Assembly: GCA_021732995.1 (NCBI GenBank)
Contig: JAKFWA010000082.1
Coordinates: 1-43,593 of the forward strand
Reading direction: 5' to 3'
Source of the DNA: Planctomycetaceae bacterium
GTDB lineage: Bacteria; Planctomycetota; Planctomycetia; Planctomycetales; Planctomycetaceae
DNA length: 43,593 bases
Position numbers and translations under genes: made by a program. Each line of letters starts with the position of its first letter. Position 1 is the stretch's first letter. Positions 20,890-29,579 of this stretch are shown here, in pieces. A model generated the notes under the pieces. That model ran no database searches, was not told where the DNA came from, and saw only the letters and a program-made list of their open reading frames with translations.

Positions 20890-20928
20890 GAGCTGAATTA
20901 GATCGAGTTGCCCGTTAAGGGCACTGGA

Positions 20929-21351
20929 TCAGTCGTCGTAGTCGACGTGCACGTAGCCGTTCTTCGCGACGAGTTCCACGGCGTACTTACCGTAGTCGTA
21001 GCGAACTTTGCGGCCATCGCGGCTGGTGCTGATGCGAGGACCATTGTCCTTGCAGCACGGGTCGCATGGCTGGCAGCACTGCTGCTTCGGCACGCAGACC
21101 AGCACGTTGACGCATGGTGGCTTGCAGCAGGGATTGCATGGATCTGGACGCCAGCAAGGATCGACGATCTGGACAACCTTGGGCTCCGCACAGGGAGCGA
21201 TGTTGTCGTGATCCGTCACCTTTACGGCGTGGAACAACGCGACGGGAGCACCTTCTGCAACTGGAGCCGGAACTGGCTTAATTTCTTGAGCACCGGCGAT
21301 GCTCGCAGCAGCCATCGCTGCCAAACCAAACACACTAGCTAGCCTCGTCAT
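20929..21351 (-). CDS. Small secreted cysteine-rich protein, function unknown
   Basis: This 140-residue product begins with a clear signal peptide (MTRLASVFGLAAMAAASIAG, cut near AQE). The middle is cysteine- and proline-rich: twelve cysteines between residues 54 and 100, with repeated PCxPCC units (PCNPCC, CQPCDPCC). The end is basic, then aromatic and acidic (KVRYDYGKYAVELVAK; VHVDYDD). Disulfide-bonded surface or cell-envelope material, or metal binding, are both possible; planctomycete proteins of this composition are not characterised as far as I know. AAGGAG seven bases before ATG 21351 fixes the start, so an in-frame extension to 21684 is rejected. A 7-bp hairpin (21376-21396) lies just upstream of the ribosome site. 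Confidence 0.82.
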   Translation of the reverse strand: MTRLASVFGLAAMAAASIAGAQEIKPVPAPVAEGAPVALFHAVKVTDHDNIAPCAEPKVVQIVDPCWRPDPCNPCCKPPCVNVLVCVPKQQCCQPCDPCCKDNGPRISTSRDGRKVRYDYGKYAVELVAKNGYVHVDYDD

Positions 21352-21860
21352 AGATCTCTCCTTTTGTAGGCTGCCGCCCGACAAGTTGCGTCGGGCATTC
21401 AGAAACAGGCACTTGATCAGCATCTTCCAGGCGACTCCGTTGCGCCGCAGTCGCCCCTCAATCGAACCATACTCCACAGCTTGAGCAAGCCCGGAAGATG
21501 GTTGTTTGTAGCACAAGAAATTGAGAGGACTGATGCTGAGAGTAAGGCGTAGGAATAATGGGTAAGACGCAACGTCACAAGAATCCAGCCTGCCCTTTTC
21601 GCGCGATTCACCCGAACTTCGTATATCTCGGAATTTCTCATTTTCAGCCAGTTTTCGCGTCGGGCAGAGTCGACAAATACGCATGACTCTCTAGCCCAAA
21701 CTGACTATCCGGTATCTCGCGCCAAGGGCAACCGCGATGACTTTTCGGACTCCGGCGTCGCTTACGCCGGACCGGGCACCGTTTGGAGGCAACCGGCCAC
21801 GATTCCAGGAATTTCCGCAAGATGCGCAAGCCTTGACGGCAGGCAGCGGGCAGCCGCACT
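21352..21860. other. Gene-free region with two short hairpins
   Basis: No coding sequence is supported. GCCCGAC/GTCGGGC (21376-21396, 7-base loop) lies in the leader of the Cys-rich gene and could influence its translation. TCCGGCGT/ACGCCGGA (21751-21771, loop CGCTT) lies beyond the 3' end of the transporter gene. No clear promoter was found. Confidence 0.4.
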
Positions 21861-22808
21861 TCAACTCTCTGAGGTCCCCGGATGGCTCGATTCGGCTGGC
21901 AGCCGGGCCTGACGCTTCGCCAGCCAGGCGTCGAGTGCGTACTTCGCGACGAGAGTGCCGAGAATCAAGGCACCACCCAGCAGAATGCTGGCATCAACCT
22001 CTTCGCCCCAGGCCAGCCACACCCAGATGGGATTCAGCAGCGGCTCCAGCACCGGGATCAACGCGGCTTCGGAACTTTTGACGACGCGCACGCTGCGAGC
22101 AAACAGCAGGTACGGAATCGCCATCTGCACGACTCCCGAGAATGAGATCAACGCCCATTGAGTCGCGCTCAACTGGTAGTCCACCGTGGCCGCCCAAGGC
22201 ATCACCAGCAGGCTCGCGCCCAGATGATTCAATGACGTCAGCCAGGCTGAGTCCTCACGGCGCATGGCTCTTAGCGAAACCACCACTCCGCCGTAGAACA
22301 CGCCGCTCGCCAGGCCGAGCACATTGCCCCAGAACTGCCCCGGCGAATGGTGCGATGAAACAATCCAGCCGATCCCGAGCAGTGTCCCCGCCAGCGGTAT
22401 CAGTGTCGTGCGGTCGAGTCGCTCCTTAAGGATGACGACGCTCATTAAGGCCGCCCACACGGTGCTGGTGAACTGCAGGAAGATGGCGGCAGCGGCGGAC
22501 GTGAGCGTCACCGACAACACGTAGGTCACGTTCATCAGGGCAAACGTGGCGACCGTCGGGATCAGTCCAGGATTCCAGCGCATGCGGTCGCGTCGGACCA
22601 GCAGGATGAAAAACAGGCCGGCAAACAAGGTTCTGAGGCAAGCCAGCAGCGGACCTCGAGCTTCCACCGGGATCGCTGCCAGCGGCGGTGCCTTCAGTAG
22701 TAGTCCGCCAATGCTCCACAGCACCGAAGCCAGCACAAGCGTCAGCCGGGCTCGCAACAGGGCGGCGGATGATGGAGCATCCTCGTCACTGGGAGGGAGC
22801 AGCGACAT
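21861..22808 (-). CDS. EamA/DMT-superfamily transporter
   Basis: The 315-residue protein has about ten hydrophobic helices in two EamA repeats. The first begins near LTLVLASVLWSIGGLLLK and ends with the LKERL motif (ILKERLDRTTLIPLAGTLLG, around 125-145). The second begins WGNVLGLASGVFYGGVV and ends with PVLEPLLNPIWVWLAWGEE. These are standard RhaT/YddG-like drug/metabolite exporter features located in the cytoplasmic membrane. The substrate (amino acid, nucleotide sugar or other metabolite) cannot be deduced. The ribosome site is weak (AGAAG). No operon partner lies within short distance on the same strand. Confidence 0.9.
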   Translation of the reverse strand: MSLLPPSDEDAPSSAALLRARLTLVLASVLWSIGGLLLKAPPLAAIPVEARGPLLACLRTLFAGLFFILLVRRDRMRWNPGLIPTVATFALMNVTYVLSVTLTSAAAAIFLQFTSTVWAALMSVVILKERLDRTTLIPLAGTLLGIGWIVSSHHSPGQFWGNVLGLASGVFYGGVVVSLRAMRREDSAWLTSLNHLGASLLVMPWAATVDYQLSATQWALISFSGVVQMAIPYLLFARSVRVVKSSEAALIPVLEPLLNPIWVWLAWGEEVDASILLGGALILGTLVAKYALDAWLAKRQARLPAESSHPGTSES

Positions 22809-22936
22809 CGTGTCTTCTGTCGATTGGCAGGCGAACTCTGCAGCCGCGCCAGTACATCATTCACTAGCGAGCCGAAGGAATGCCGAGCCCCGAAGCTCGA
22901 CAACGGGATGGGATCATATCGCCCCACTGCCAGACG

Positions 22937-23614
22937 TCACGGGCACGCGCAGACGACCGACTCAACCCGGACCAACTGCGGAGGTCCAGCGGGACAGGCG
23001 TAGCGGGCGTAGGACTCGGCGGTAACGTCGTAGGGGCCCAGCACGAAGCTGAACAGCGACGACGCCACGCTGTTAATCTGGATCGTTTTGCGGGTCCGGA
23101 CGGCGAATGGGATTCCGCCGCCGCAATTGGGTGTCGTGTTGCAGTTGAACTGCAGGACGGTGCCGGTGTCGGTGATGCTGCCGAGAACGATCTCTGAGGT
23201 GCTGGAGACATTGCCGTTCGCGCAGCCGCCTTCGGCGATGTCCAGCGGAATCACGGAGCCTAGCACCGTGTTGGTGTTCGACGCATTGAACACGGCCAAT
23301 CGTGCCTGCAGCGTCGAGCCGCCCTCGCCCCACGTCTTTGCGCCGGACAGCGAAGCTGCGTCCATCGCGTTCTTCAGCTCGGTCTTGGCCAGCCAGACGT
23401 TGGAAACGTCCATCAGTACCACCAGCAACGTGGTCAACGCGGGCAACGCGAGGATGATCCAGATCGTCGCAATGCCGCGACGATTTCTGGCATTCTGTCG
23501 TTGAATCTGACTCGCGCCGCGCTGCATCCCGGTTACCAAAACTGAAGAAGGCTGGATCGAGGCGCACTCTCCGCGCCGCCACATATTTCGAAACAGCAGG
23601 CGAGCACGATTCAT
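22937..23614 (-). CDS. TadE/TadG-like pilus-assembly or surface protein
   Basis: The segment NRRGIATIWIILALPALTTL, then VVLMDVSNVWLAKTELKNAM and DAASLSGAK is the Flp-pilus TadE/TadG N-terminal pattern: basic residues, a membrane helix with a pseudopilin-like flavour, then an LQxAxDAAALAGA-like helix. The rest, about 140 residues, is periplasmic and beta-rich with several cysteines, ending VVCACP. ATG 23614 follows an AGGTGG element; a GTG nine bases further upstream and an in-frame ATG about 30 residues later are alternatives. No other tad genes are in the window. Tight adherence pili are only one possible role; many planctomycetes carry several such orphan proteins. Confidence 0.75.
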   Translation of the reverse strand: MNRARLLFRNMWRRGECASIQPSSVLVTGMQRGASQIQRQNARNRRGIATIWIILALPALTTLLVVLMDVSNVWLAKTELKNAMDAASLSGAKTWGEGGSTLQARLAVFNASNTNTVLGSVIPLDIAEGGCANGNVSSTSEIVLGSITDTGTVLQFNCNTTPNCGGGIPFAVRTRKTIQINSVASSLFSFVLGPYDVTAESYARYACPAGPPQLVRVESVVCACP

Positions 23615-23845
23615 GCCGCCCACCTGAACGCGAAAACGTTCGTCGCACGGATCGCAGAAATCAACCGCGCGGTAAGTCAGACTATTGCCGAACCGGCGGC
23701 CAGCGCCTTGCCGGTGAGGGAGAGCCGCCTGGCGTTTCCAGCCAATCTCGACAAACTGTGCGTGCAGATCGACGCAACGTCAGGCGTCGCGGATCATGCG
23801 ATTTTGCAAACAGCGGGCGGCAATCTGACCGTCGAAGCGCCAACT

Positions 23846-24226
23846 TCAGTTAACACTACTCTCCGCCAGTCGCGACGGCGAATGCATCACCAGTTGGCTG
23901 AGAACCTGGTCGACGCCAGCGATTCGGCGCACGATCGAGCAGACGTCGATTCCCGTGCTTTCGCACTCCACGACTCCCTGCAGGCAGACTCCGCCCGGAG
24001 TACGTCGCACGACGAGCGACGAGAACACAACTTCGGGGTGAGACAACAACTCGTGCAGCACGGCGCGTTCAAGTTGATGCGGCTCGGGGTCGTGACGTTC
24101 CTCACGGGGAGATTCCAGAACCATCGAGTCCGTTGGACTCGGAGCTGGATTAACAAAGCCCTCCATGCTTCGAGGACTCGGTACGGCATGGCGCGAATCA
24201 ACGCGAACCTTCGTGCGGCGAGCCAT
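23846..24226 (-). CDS. BON-domain-like protein
   Basis: The 126-residue product has a disordered, proline-rich first half and then one BON-like domain: LERAVLHELLSHPEV, VVRRTPGGVCLQGVVECE, and CSIVRRIAGVDQVLSQLVM. This follows the alpha-beta-beta-alpha-beta plan of BON, with the glycine turn between strands and the GVxxVxNxL end. BON domains bind phospholipid or other envelope components; here no signal peptide is seen. GGAGGG seven bases before the ATG supports a real gene. The opposite strand is also open over this stretch, but without family features. Confidence 0.65.
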   Translation of the reverse strand: MARRTKVRVDSRHAVPSPRSMEGFVNPAPSPTDSMVLESPREERHDPEPHQLERAVLHELLSHPEVVFSSLVVRRTPGGVCLQGVVECESTGIDVCSIVRRIAGVDQVLSQLVMHSPSRLAESSVN

Positions 24227-24465
24227 TATGCGTCCCTCCAGAATTCCTTGTCGGTGGGTTAAAGGCCGAGTCGCAGTCTACCTTGCTCAAGACGTTTGGC
24301 TATACAATTTTTGAAATGTCAGTGATGGTCTGCGCGAAAGCGTAATTCCTCGAATCAACCAGCCGCCCGGCGGGTTAAAGAGTTGATGAAAAGGCTTGAT
24401 TTAGCGGCTCAGACAACGCCACAACCCTTTTACTCGTCTCCGGGCTTCTTACTGACGGACCTGCC

Positions 24466-25212
24466 ATGCGTCGAAACCTTTTTGGAATCTTCACCGTCAC
24501 CGTGGTGCTCGCCCTGCTGGGAGCGTCCGCGACCCGCGCCGAAAAAGAGAGCCCGGCGGCTGCGGCTGAACCCGCCAATGCTCGCGAGGCCTTGTCCCGC
24601 TTCAATTCGCTGATCGGCGGCTGGAAGGGAGTCGGCCAGCTCAAACGGAACTCCAACAGTGGCGCGTGGCGTGAAAACAGCGAGTTCGTCTGGAAGATCG
24701 ACAAGAAGACCACGGGTATCGAGTACAAGGTCAAGGACGGCAAGCACATCAAAACAGCTCTGATCGGCTGGGACCCGGCCGCGAAGAACATCACGCTCGC
24801 AGCCGAATTCGCCGACGGCTCCAAACGCGACTACGTGGGCCAGTTCGACAAGGACTCGCTCGTGCTGGAGTCCAAACCGGCCGCCGACGGAACCATCTCC
24901 AAGGTGACGATGAAGCAGCTCAGCGACATCCGCCTGCTGGTGCTTTACGAACAGCGCCGCGAGTCGCAGACGCTCTACAGCCGGCTGGGCGAAGTGGGCT
25001 ATACGCGCGAAGGTGCGAAGCTGGCGTCGTCTGAACAAACCGGGCCGGTCTGCATTGTCACCGGCGGGGCCGGAACCATTCAGGTGAGCCACAAGGGGCA
25101 GACCTATTTTGTTTGCTGCACCGGCTGCCGCGACGCCTTCAACGAAGATCCGGAAACCTACATCGCCGAGTACAAAGCGATGCTCGAAAAGAAGAAGGCA
25201 ATGAAGAACTAG
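24466..25212 (+). CDS. Secreted protein with C-terminal YHS/TRASH-type metal-binding domain
   Basis: A signal peptide (FGIFTVTVVLALLGASATRA) precedes a lipocalin-like or DUF1579-like beta domain, residues about 40-165 (FNSLIGGWKGVGQLKR; SEFVWKIDKKTTGIEYKVK). The last 60 residues form a YHS/TRASH domain: GPVCIVTGG (Cys196), then YFVCCTGCRDAFNEDPETYI (Cys217, Cys218, Cys221). Such cysteines usually bind heavy-metal ions such as copper. A role in envelope metal sensing or handling is therefore possible, but no metal transporter gene is adjacent. The 248-residue gene stands alone between oppositely oriented genes. Confidence 0.75.
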   Translation: MRRNLFGIFTVTVVLALLGASATRAEKESPAAAAEPANAREALSRFNSLIGGWKGVGQLKRNSNSGAWRENSEFVWKIDKKTTGIEYKVKDGKHIKTALIGWDPAAKNITLAAEFADGSKRDYVGQFDKDSLVLESKPAADGTISKVTMKQLSDIRLLVLYEQRRESQTLYSRLGEVGYTREGAKLASSEQTGPVCIVTGGAGTIQVSHKGQTYFVCCTGCRDAFNEDPETYIAEYKAMLEKKKAMKN

Positions 25213-25293
25213 GGCTCACGACGGCCGAGATGGCAGATCTGTCGGTCTGACTGTCCCGATCAAACTCAGGTTGTGATTGCTCAAGATCCGGAA

Positions 25294-25872
25294 TCAACCG
25301 AGCTGGCTCAGAAACTCTTCGGTATCTTGATCGAGCTCCTGGTTTCGCGAGAATTGCGTGCAGGCGCGAGCGAACTTGGGACTGACGCCGACCAGAACGA
25401 CACCAAAGGGATCCTCACGTTGCACGCGAATTTTAAGGACCTTGGATAGAATCCATAATACGGCCACCAGTTCAATGGCGAGCCACACCACCGCCACAAC
25501 AAGCAGGTTGATACCGTTCTGCTGCAGAGGCCTCAGCAGCAGCGCCAGTATTGCGGTGACTGGCAAGATAGAGATCAGCCACAGTTTTCCTGTCAGTGGC
25601 CAGCCTCGGCGAAACGACCGATGTTCGCGACAAAGAGGAAGCAGAATGGGAACGTCGCCATTCTTCCAATCGTGAGTGTTGAGGCGGGCTATTTCTTCCC
25701 AGAAACTCCTGATGACCAGTTGACGACGCTCCGTGGAGACTTCACCGCAGATCGCGCAGATGTCGGGCAATCGTTGATAATGGGTAATGAGAGCCAGGTT
25801 TTGACCGGGCAAGGACGTAGGCTCTTGCGTCGCATTATCTATGCAATCGAGCGGTGAGGGATGATCCATCAT
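25294..25872 (-). CDS. Membrane protein with zinc-binding-like motif, function unknown
   Basis: From the ATG at 25872 the product is 192 residues. A CAICG pair and a later LPLCREHRSFRR together make a CxxC...CxxH zinc-ribbon-like site (about residues 38-90) on the cytoplasmic side. Two hydrophobic helices follow (LWLISILPVTAILALLL and LLVVAVVWLAIELVAVLWIL). The C-terminal tail contains KFARACTQFSRNQ. Similar LPxCxxH two-helix proteins are common in Planctomycetota but, to my knowledge, uncharacterised. GAGGA before the ATG favours this start over one at 25971. No functional hint from neighbours. Confidence 0.75.
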   Translation of the reverse strand: MMDHPSPLDCIDNATQEPTSLPGQNLALITHYQRLPDICAICGEVSTERRQLVIRSFWEEIARLNTHDWKNGDVPILLPLCREHRSFRRGWPLTGKLWLISILPVTAILALLLRPLQQNGINLLVVAVVWLAIELVAVLWILSKVLKIRVQREDPFGVVLVGVSPKFARACTQFSRNQELDQDTEEFLSQLG

Positions 25873-26111
25873 GTTCCTCAGTTTTCTGGTGATACAACTG
25901 TCTTGCCGCGAGCTATCAATAACTGATTGACAACCACAGGTGATCTGAGCTGCGATTCGCGTTCTGGACATTCTCGCAGGTTCTCGTTGTGTGCCTCAAG
26001 AACAGTTTTATTGATGACTATCTATGGCGATTGGCTGCTCGGGGGAGCATCTGCGGCTACTGGCCGTACTGAAAAAGAAGACCTGTTTCAGGTGTGGCAC
26101 CGAATGAAAGG

Positions 26112-27596
26112 TCACGCCCAGTCCAGCGAGCGTTCGACGGCGCGTTTCCAGTCGGTATAGCGTTCTTGCATCGCTGCGGTGTCAACCTGCGGCTTGAATT
26201 CGGCGGCAAGTTGCCAGTTGGCAGTCACGTCAGCCGGAGACTGCCAGACTCCCGTCGCGAGGCCGGCCAGATAGGCGGCTCCGAGGGCGGTGGTTTCCTG
26301 CACGACGGGACGTTGAACGGTGACTCCCAGCAAGTCCGCTTGAAACTGCATCAACAAGCTGTTTGCCGCGGCGCCACCATCCACTCGCAAGATGTTCAAG
26401 GGACACTTCGAGTCCTGATGCATGGCTTCCAGCACGTCCCGCGTTTGATATGCAATCGCTTCCAACGCAGCCCGTGCGATGTGCGCCTTGGTCGTGCCGC
26501 GAGTGATACCCACAATTGTGCCGCGTGCATCGGATCGCCAGTACGGAGCCCCTAATCCAACGAACGCGGGCACAAAGTAGACACCTTCCGTCGACGTGAC
26601 TTGAGCGGCCAGTTGCTCAATTTCAGCGGCAGTATCAAACAGTCGCAGTCCGTCACGCAGCCATTGCACGACGGCGCCCGCAATGAAGACTGAACCTTCC
26701 AGGCAATAATTCACCTGTCCGTTCAATCCCCAGCCGATGGTGGTCAGCAGTCCGTGATGGGAAGTCACCGCTTGCGAGCCGGTGTTGACCAGCATGAAGC
26801 AGCCGGTGCCGTACGTGTTCTTAGCCTGACCGACTTCAAAGCAGGCTTGCCCGAACGTCGCAGCCTGCTGGTCTCCGGCAATGCCCGAGATCGGAACTCG
26901 CGCACCGAAGACTTCGAGATCGGTCTCGGCATAAATCTCCGAAGAAGGACGGACTTCCGGCAGCATCGCTCGCGGAACGCCCATCAGCTTCAGGAGTTCG
27001 TCATCCCACTCCAGCGTGTGGATGTTGAACAGCAGCGTCCGGCTGGCGTTGCTGTAGTCGGTGACGTGCCGTCGGCCGCCCGACAATCGCCAGGCCAGGA
27101 AGCTGTCGACCGTCCCGAACAGGATGTCGCCGCGTTCGGCTCGTTCACGCACGCCGGGGACTTCATCGAGCAGATAACGAATCTTCGTCCCTGAAAAGTA
27201 CGGATCCAGCACCAGTCCCGTCTTGGCCCGGAACAGCGATTCGAGGCCGTCCTGCTTGAGTCGCTCGCACAGGGGCGCCGTGATTCGGCTCTGCCACACG
27301 ATGGCGTTGGCAACCGGCTTGCCGGTGAGGCGATCCCAGAGAATGGTGGTCTCACGCTGGTTCGTGATGCCGATGGCATCGATGCGATCCGCGCTCAAGC
27401 CCGCTCGATCAATCGCCTGTTTGGCCGTTTCGAACTGGGTCTTCCAGATGATTTCCGGGTCATGCTCAACATGGCCGGGTGACGGAAACAACTGCGGCAA
27501 TTCCTGTTGAGCGACCGCCAGGCTGCGGCCCTGTCGCGAGAAAATGATGGCCCGGCTGGACGTTGTTCCCTGATCAAGCGCGAGTACGTGGCTCAT
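26112..27596 (-). CDS. glpK: Glycerol kinase
   Basis: GlpK phosphorylates glycerol to glycerol 3-phosphate with ATP. The 494-residue length and sequence are canonical for the FGGY family: [15 protein letters not shown] at the N-terminus, [13 protein letters not shown] and AIVWQSRI (substrate site), [42 protein letters not shown] (catalytic Asp), [12 protein letters not shown], and [21 protein letters not shown] near the end. No glpF or glpD is next to it. The ribosome site is weak. The upstream 556 bases hold no gene; any regulator site is not recognisable. Confidence 0.96.
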   Translation of the reverse strand: MSHVLALDQGTTSSRAIIFSRQGRSLAVAQQELPQLFPSPGHVEHDPEIIWKTQFETAKQAIDRAGLSADRIDAIGITNQRETTILWDRLTGKPVANAIVWQSRITAPLCERLKQDGLESLFRAKTGLVLDPYFSGTKIRYLLDEVPGVRERAERGDILFGTVDSFLAWRLSGGRRHVTDYSNASRTLLFNIHTLEWDDELLKLMGVPRAMLPEVRPSSEIYAETDLEVFGARVPISGIAGDQQAATFGQACFEVGQAKNTYGTGCFMLVNTGSQAVTSHHGLLTTIGWGLNGQVNYCLEGSVFIAGAVVQWLRDGLRLFDTAAEIEQLAAQVTSTEGVYFVPAFVGLGAPYWRSDARGTIVGITRGTTKAHIARAALEAIAYQTRDVLEAMHQDSKCPLNILRVDGGAAANSLLMQFQADLLGVTVQRPVVQETTALGAAYLAGLATGVWQSPADVTANWQLAAEFKPQVDTAAMQERYTDWKRAVERSLDWA

Positions 27597-28152
27597 CGGC
27601 GTGGATCCAATTCTGCAAGAGCACTTCGTTCAAGCTGCCGCTGGCCGCAACGTTCGAGGGTCTCAGCCGTGCGGCGTTCTGTCTGATCGAAAGCGAAGTC
27701 TAACGTGCTTGCGTCTGGCGGGGAGCTTCTGGACTATCGAACAATCGATTGATGGACGACGAAGTTGCGGGGTGAACCGCGAAGCAGCATCCGGCTCCGA
27801 AAACTGCGTTATCTCTTGAGAATTTCAAGAGTTGAGGCTCCGATACGTGTCGGTTTCCGAGACGGAAGTCGGCTCGAATTGTGCTCCGCGCAGGGCGGCG
27901 ACGGAGCGTGCACGCGGTCAGACACGGAGTTTCGGACAACTTGCGCGGGCTGCGCACACGGATTGGCGGCAATAGACGTAATTGGTGGGCAATATTTCGG
28001 TGCGGACGAACGCACGTTGATTCGATTCTTTTGACTGCTGTATGCTCGCTCGCACTCAGCCGACAGCGGTCAATGTGGTCTTCCGGGACTGCCTGATCCA
28101 GATCGGAAACAAATGTCCGGCGCGTGCCGGATTTCACACGAAAGGCTCGTCG
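27597..28152. other. Gene-free region between divergent glpK and the ROK kinase gene
   Basis: No supported coding sequence lies here. The only candidate signal is a sigma70-like promoter for the ROK gene near its right end, listed separately. An open frame continues upstream of the ROK ATG but lacks family sequence. Confidence 0.4.
28017..28046 (+). promoter_or_regulatory. Possible sigma70-type promoter for the ROK kinase gene
   Basis: TTGATT (28017-28022), an 18-base spacer and TATGCT (28041-28046) match the consensus partly. It lies about 105 bases before the preferred ATG at 28153 and would exclude the upstream start at 28042. Confidence 0.3.
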
Positions 28153-29211
28153 ATGCCCGGAGTGACTCGACCGAGGGATCGGAACTGCATTCAGGAATTC
28201 TTCATCGGTTGTGATGTTGGTGGAACCAATATCAAGACCGGTGTCGTCACCAGCACAGGCAAGGTCCTGTCTTATGTCGTCACGCCCACCGAGGCCGAAA
28301 AAGGCCCGGAAGTCGGCATGCAGACGATCAAAGGCGCGATCGAAAAGGCTGTCCAGGAAAGCCCCGTCCGCTGGCAGGCGATCAACGGCATCGGCCTGGC
28401 GACCCCCGGCACGCTCGACATCCCAAACGGCATCCTGATGGAGCCGGCCAACATGCCGAAGTGGCGCTACATCCCCATTCGGCAACTCATTGCAGATCAC
28501 TTCGAGAAACCGACTGTCCTGCAGAACGACGCCAATGCGGCGGCTTACGGTGAATACTGGAGCGGTGCCGGCCGAGGTGCTCACAGCCTGGCTCTGTGGA
28601 CTTTGGGCACCGGGATTGGCTGCGGCCTGATCGTCAACGGACAAATCATTGAAGGCGCACACTCGCACGGCGGGGAATGCGGCTTCCTCTACATTCAGAT
28701 CGAGAACGGACGCCCGGCGGCTACCGGGATGAAAGGCGCTCTGGAGGCCTACGTCGGCGCGGCGGGTTTGGTAACTCGCTGCCGTGAAGCGCTGGAAGCT
28801 GGAGAGAACTCGGCTTTTATCTCAGAACGCCTGCAGAGTGGCGAACCGCTCACGCCGTTGCTCATCGCGGAAGCGGCCGAGCATTCCGATCCGTTAGGCC
28901 TGAAGGTGATCGACGAATCAGCACGTTACATGGCCTACGGCACCGCGAATCTGATGCACACGATCGATCCGGGCGTGATCCTCTTCGGTGGAAACATGAC
29001 GTTCGGTCGCAACGAAACAGAACTCGGCCGACGGTTCATCGGTCTGGTGCGCGAAGAAATCAAGCGGCTTTCGTTCCCCGTTCCGTCGTCGCAGGTACGA
29101 ATCGACTACGCAAGCCTCGGTGGGCAAGCGGGCTTTATTGGTGCGGCAGGCTGGGCCTGGTCGATCTTTGGCGCGGAAGCGCAGGCGGCTCAGCGCGGTG
29201 CAGCAATCTGA
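28153..29211 (+). CDS. ROK-family sugar kinase (glucokinase-like)
   Basis: From ATG 28153 the product is 352 residues. IGCDVGGTNIKTGVV is the ATP phosphate-binding loop, GIGLATPGTLDIPNG and LQNDANAAAYGEYWSGAGRG contain the catalytic-type Asp, and LWTLGTGIGCGLIVNGQIIEGAHSHGGECG is the next ROK signature (30 residues). The zinc-binding CxCGxxGCxE motif of most ROK proteins is replaced by NGRPAATGMKGALEAY, with no cysteine pair, so a standard zinc site is absent. No HTH domain: an enzyme rather than a repressor. AAAGG seven bases before the ATG fits the start. Glucose is the likely substrate by family, unproven. Confidence 0.85.
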   Translation: MPGVTRPRDRNCIQEFFIGCDVGGTNIKTGVVTSTGKVLSYVVTPTEAEKGPEVGMQTIKGAIEKAVQESPVRWQAINGIGLATPGTLDIPNGILMEPANMPKWRYIPIRQLIADHFEKPTVLQNDANAAAYGEYWSGAGRGAHSLALWTLGTGIGCGLIVNGQIIEGAHSHGGECGFLYIQIENGRPAATGMKGALEAYVGAAGLVTRCREALEAGENSAFISERLQSGEPLTPLLIAEAAEHSDPLGLKVIDESARYMAYGTANLMHTIDPGVILFGGNMTFGRNETELGRRFIGLVREEIKRLSFPVPSSQVRIDYASLGGQAGFIGAAGWAWSIFGAEAQAAQRGAAI

Positions 29212-29579
29212 TCAGCAACGGTAGAAGAGCGGCGATTGAATTCCGCCAAATTGATGTGAGGTTCCAGTGAATTTGTGGCAACTCTGATATGAGTTGTTAC
29301 GCTGGCTTTACAGTATTAGCGCTTGGTTTGACGTGAGAGAGTGCGGGGTGATCGAGTTGCGGTCACTCCGAGGTTGTGAGTTCTGCGTTGGAACAGGGGA
29401 TCGTTCCTGGCTGAAGCCCGGAGCGACCCCCTCTTTCAACGGGACTGCCGGGCCACAGGATCTCGTTTCAGCGCAGCGTCAGGTCATCGTGTGCATTTCC
29501 TGAGGGAAGTGGGCAGCGAACTTGACTGACCGGAAGCGTGATCCTGCGGCTCTGGCTCGTTCTGTTTGAAGAGCCCATC
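29212..29579. other. Gene-free region before rnc
   Basis: No coding sequence, RNA gene or clear promoter is recognised. A loose inverted repeat (GCCCGG near 29416 with CCGGGC near 29449) is the only structure noticed. Confidence 0.35.

Noticed and set aside
21737-22081. Plus-strand open frame over the transporter 3' end
   Set aside because: Overlaps the conserved EamA gene antisense; no ribosome site or protein features.
23708-24262. Plus-strand open frame opposite the BON-like gene
   Set aside because: The minus-strand frame has BON features and a GGAGGG ribosome site; this one has neither.
24227-24465. Promoter at TATACAAT near 24300
   Set aside because: The nearest TTGCTC lies only 12 bases upstream, the wrong spacing; no acceptable -35 element.
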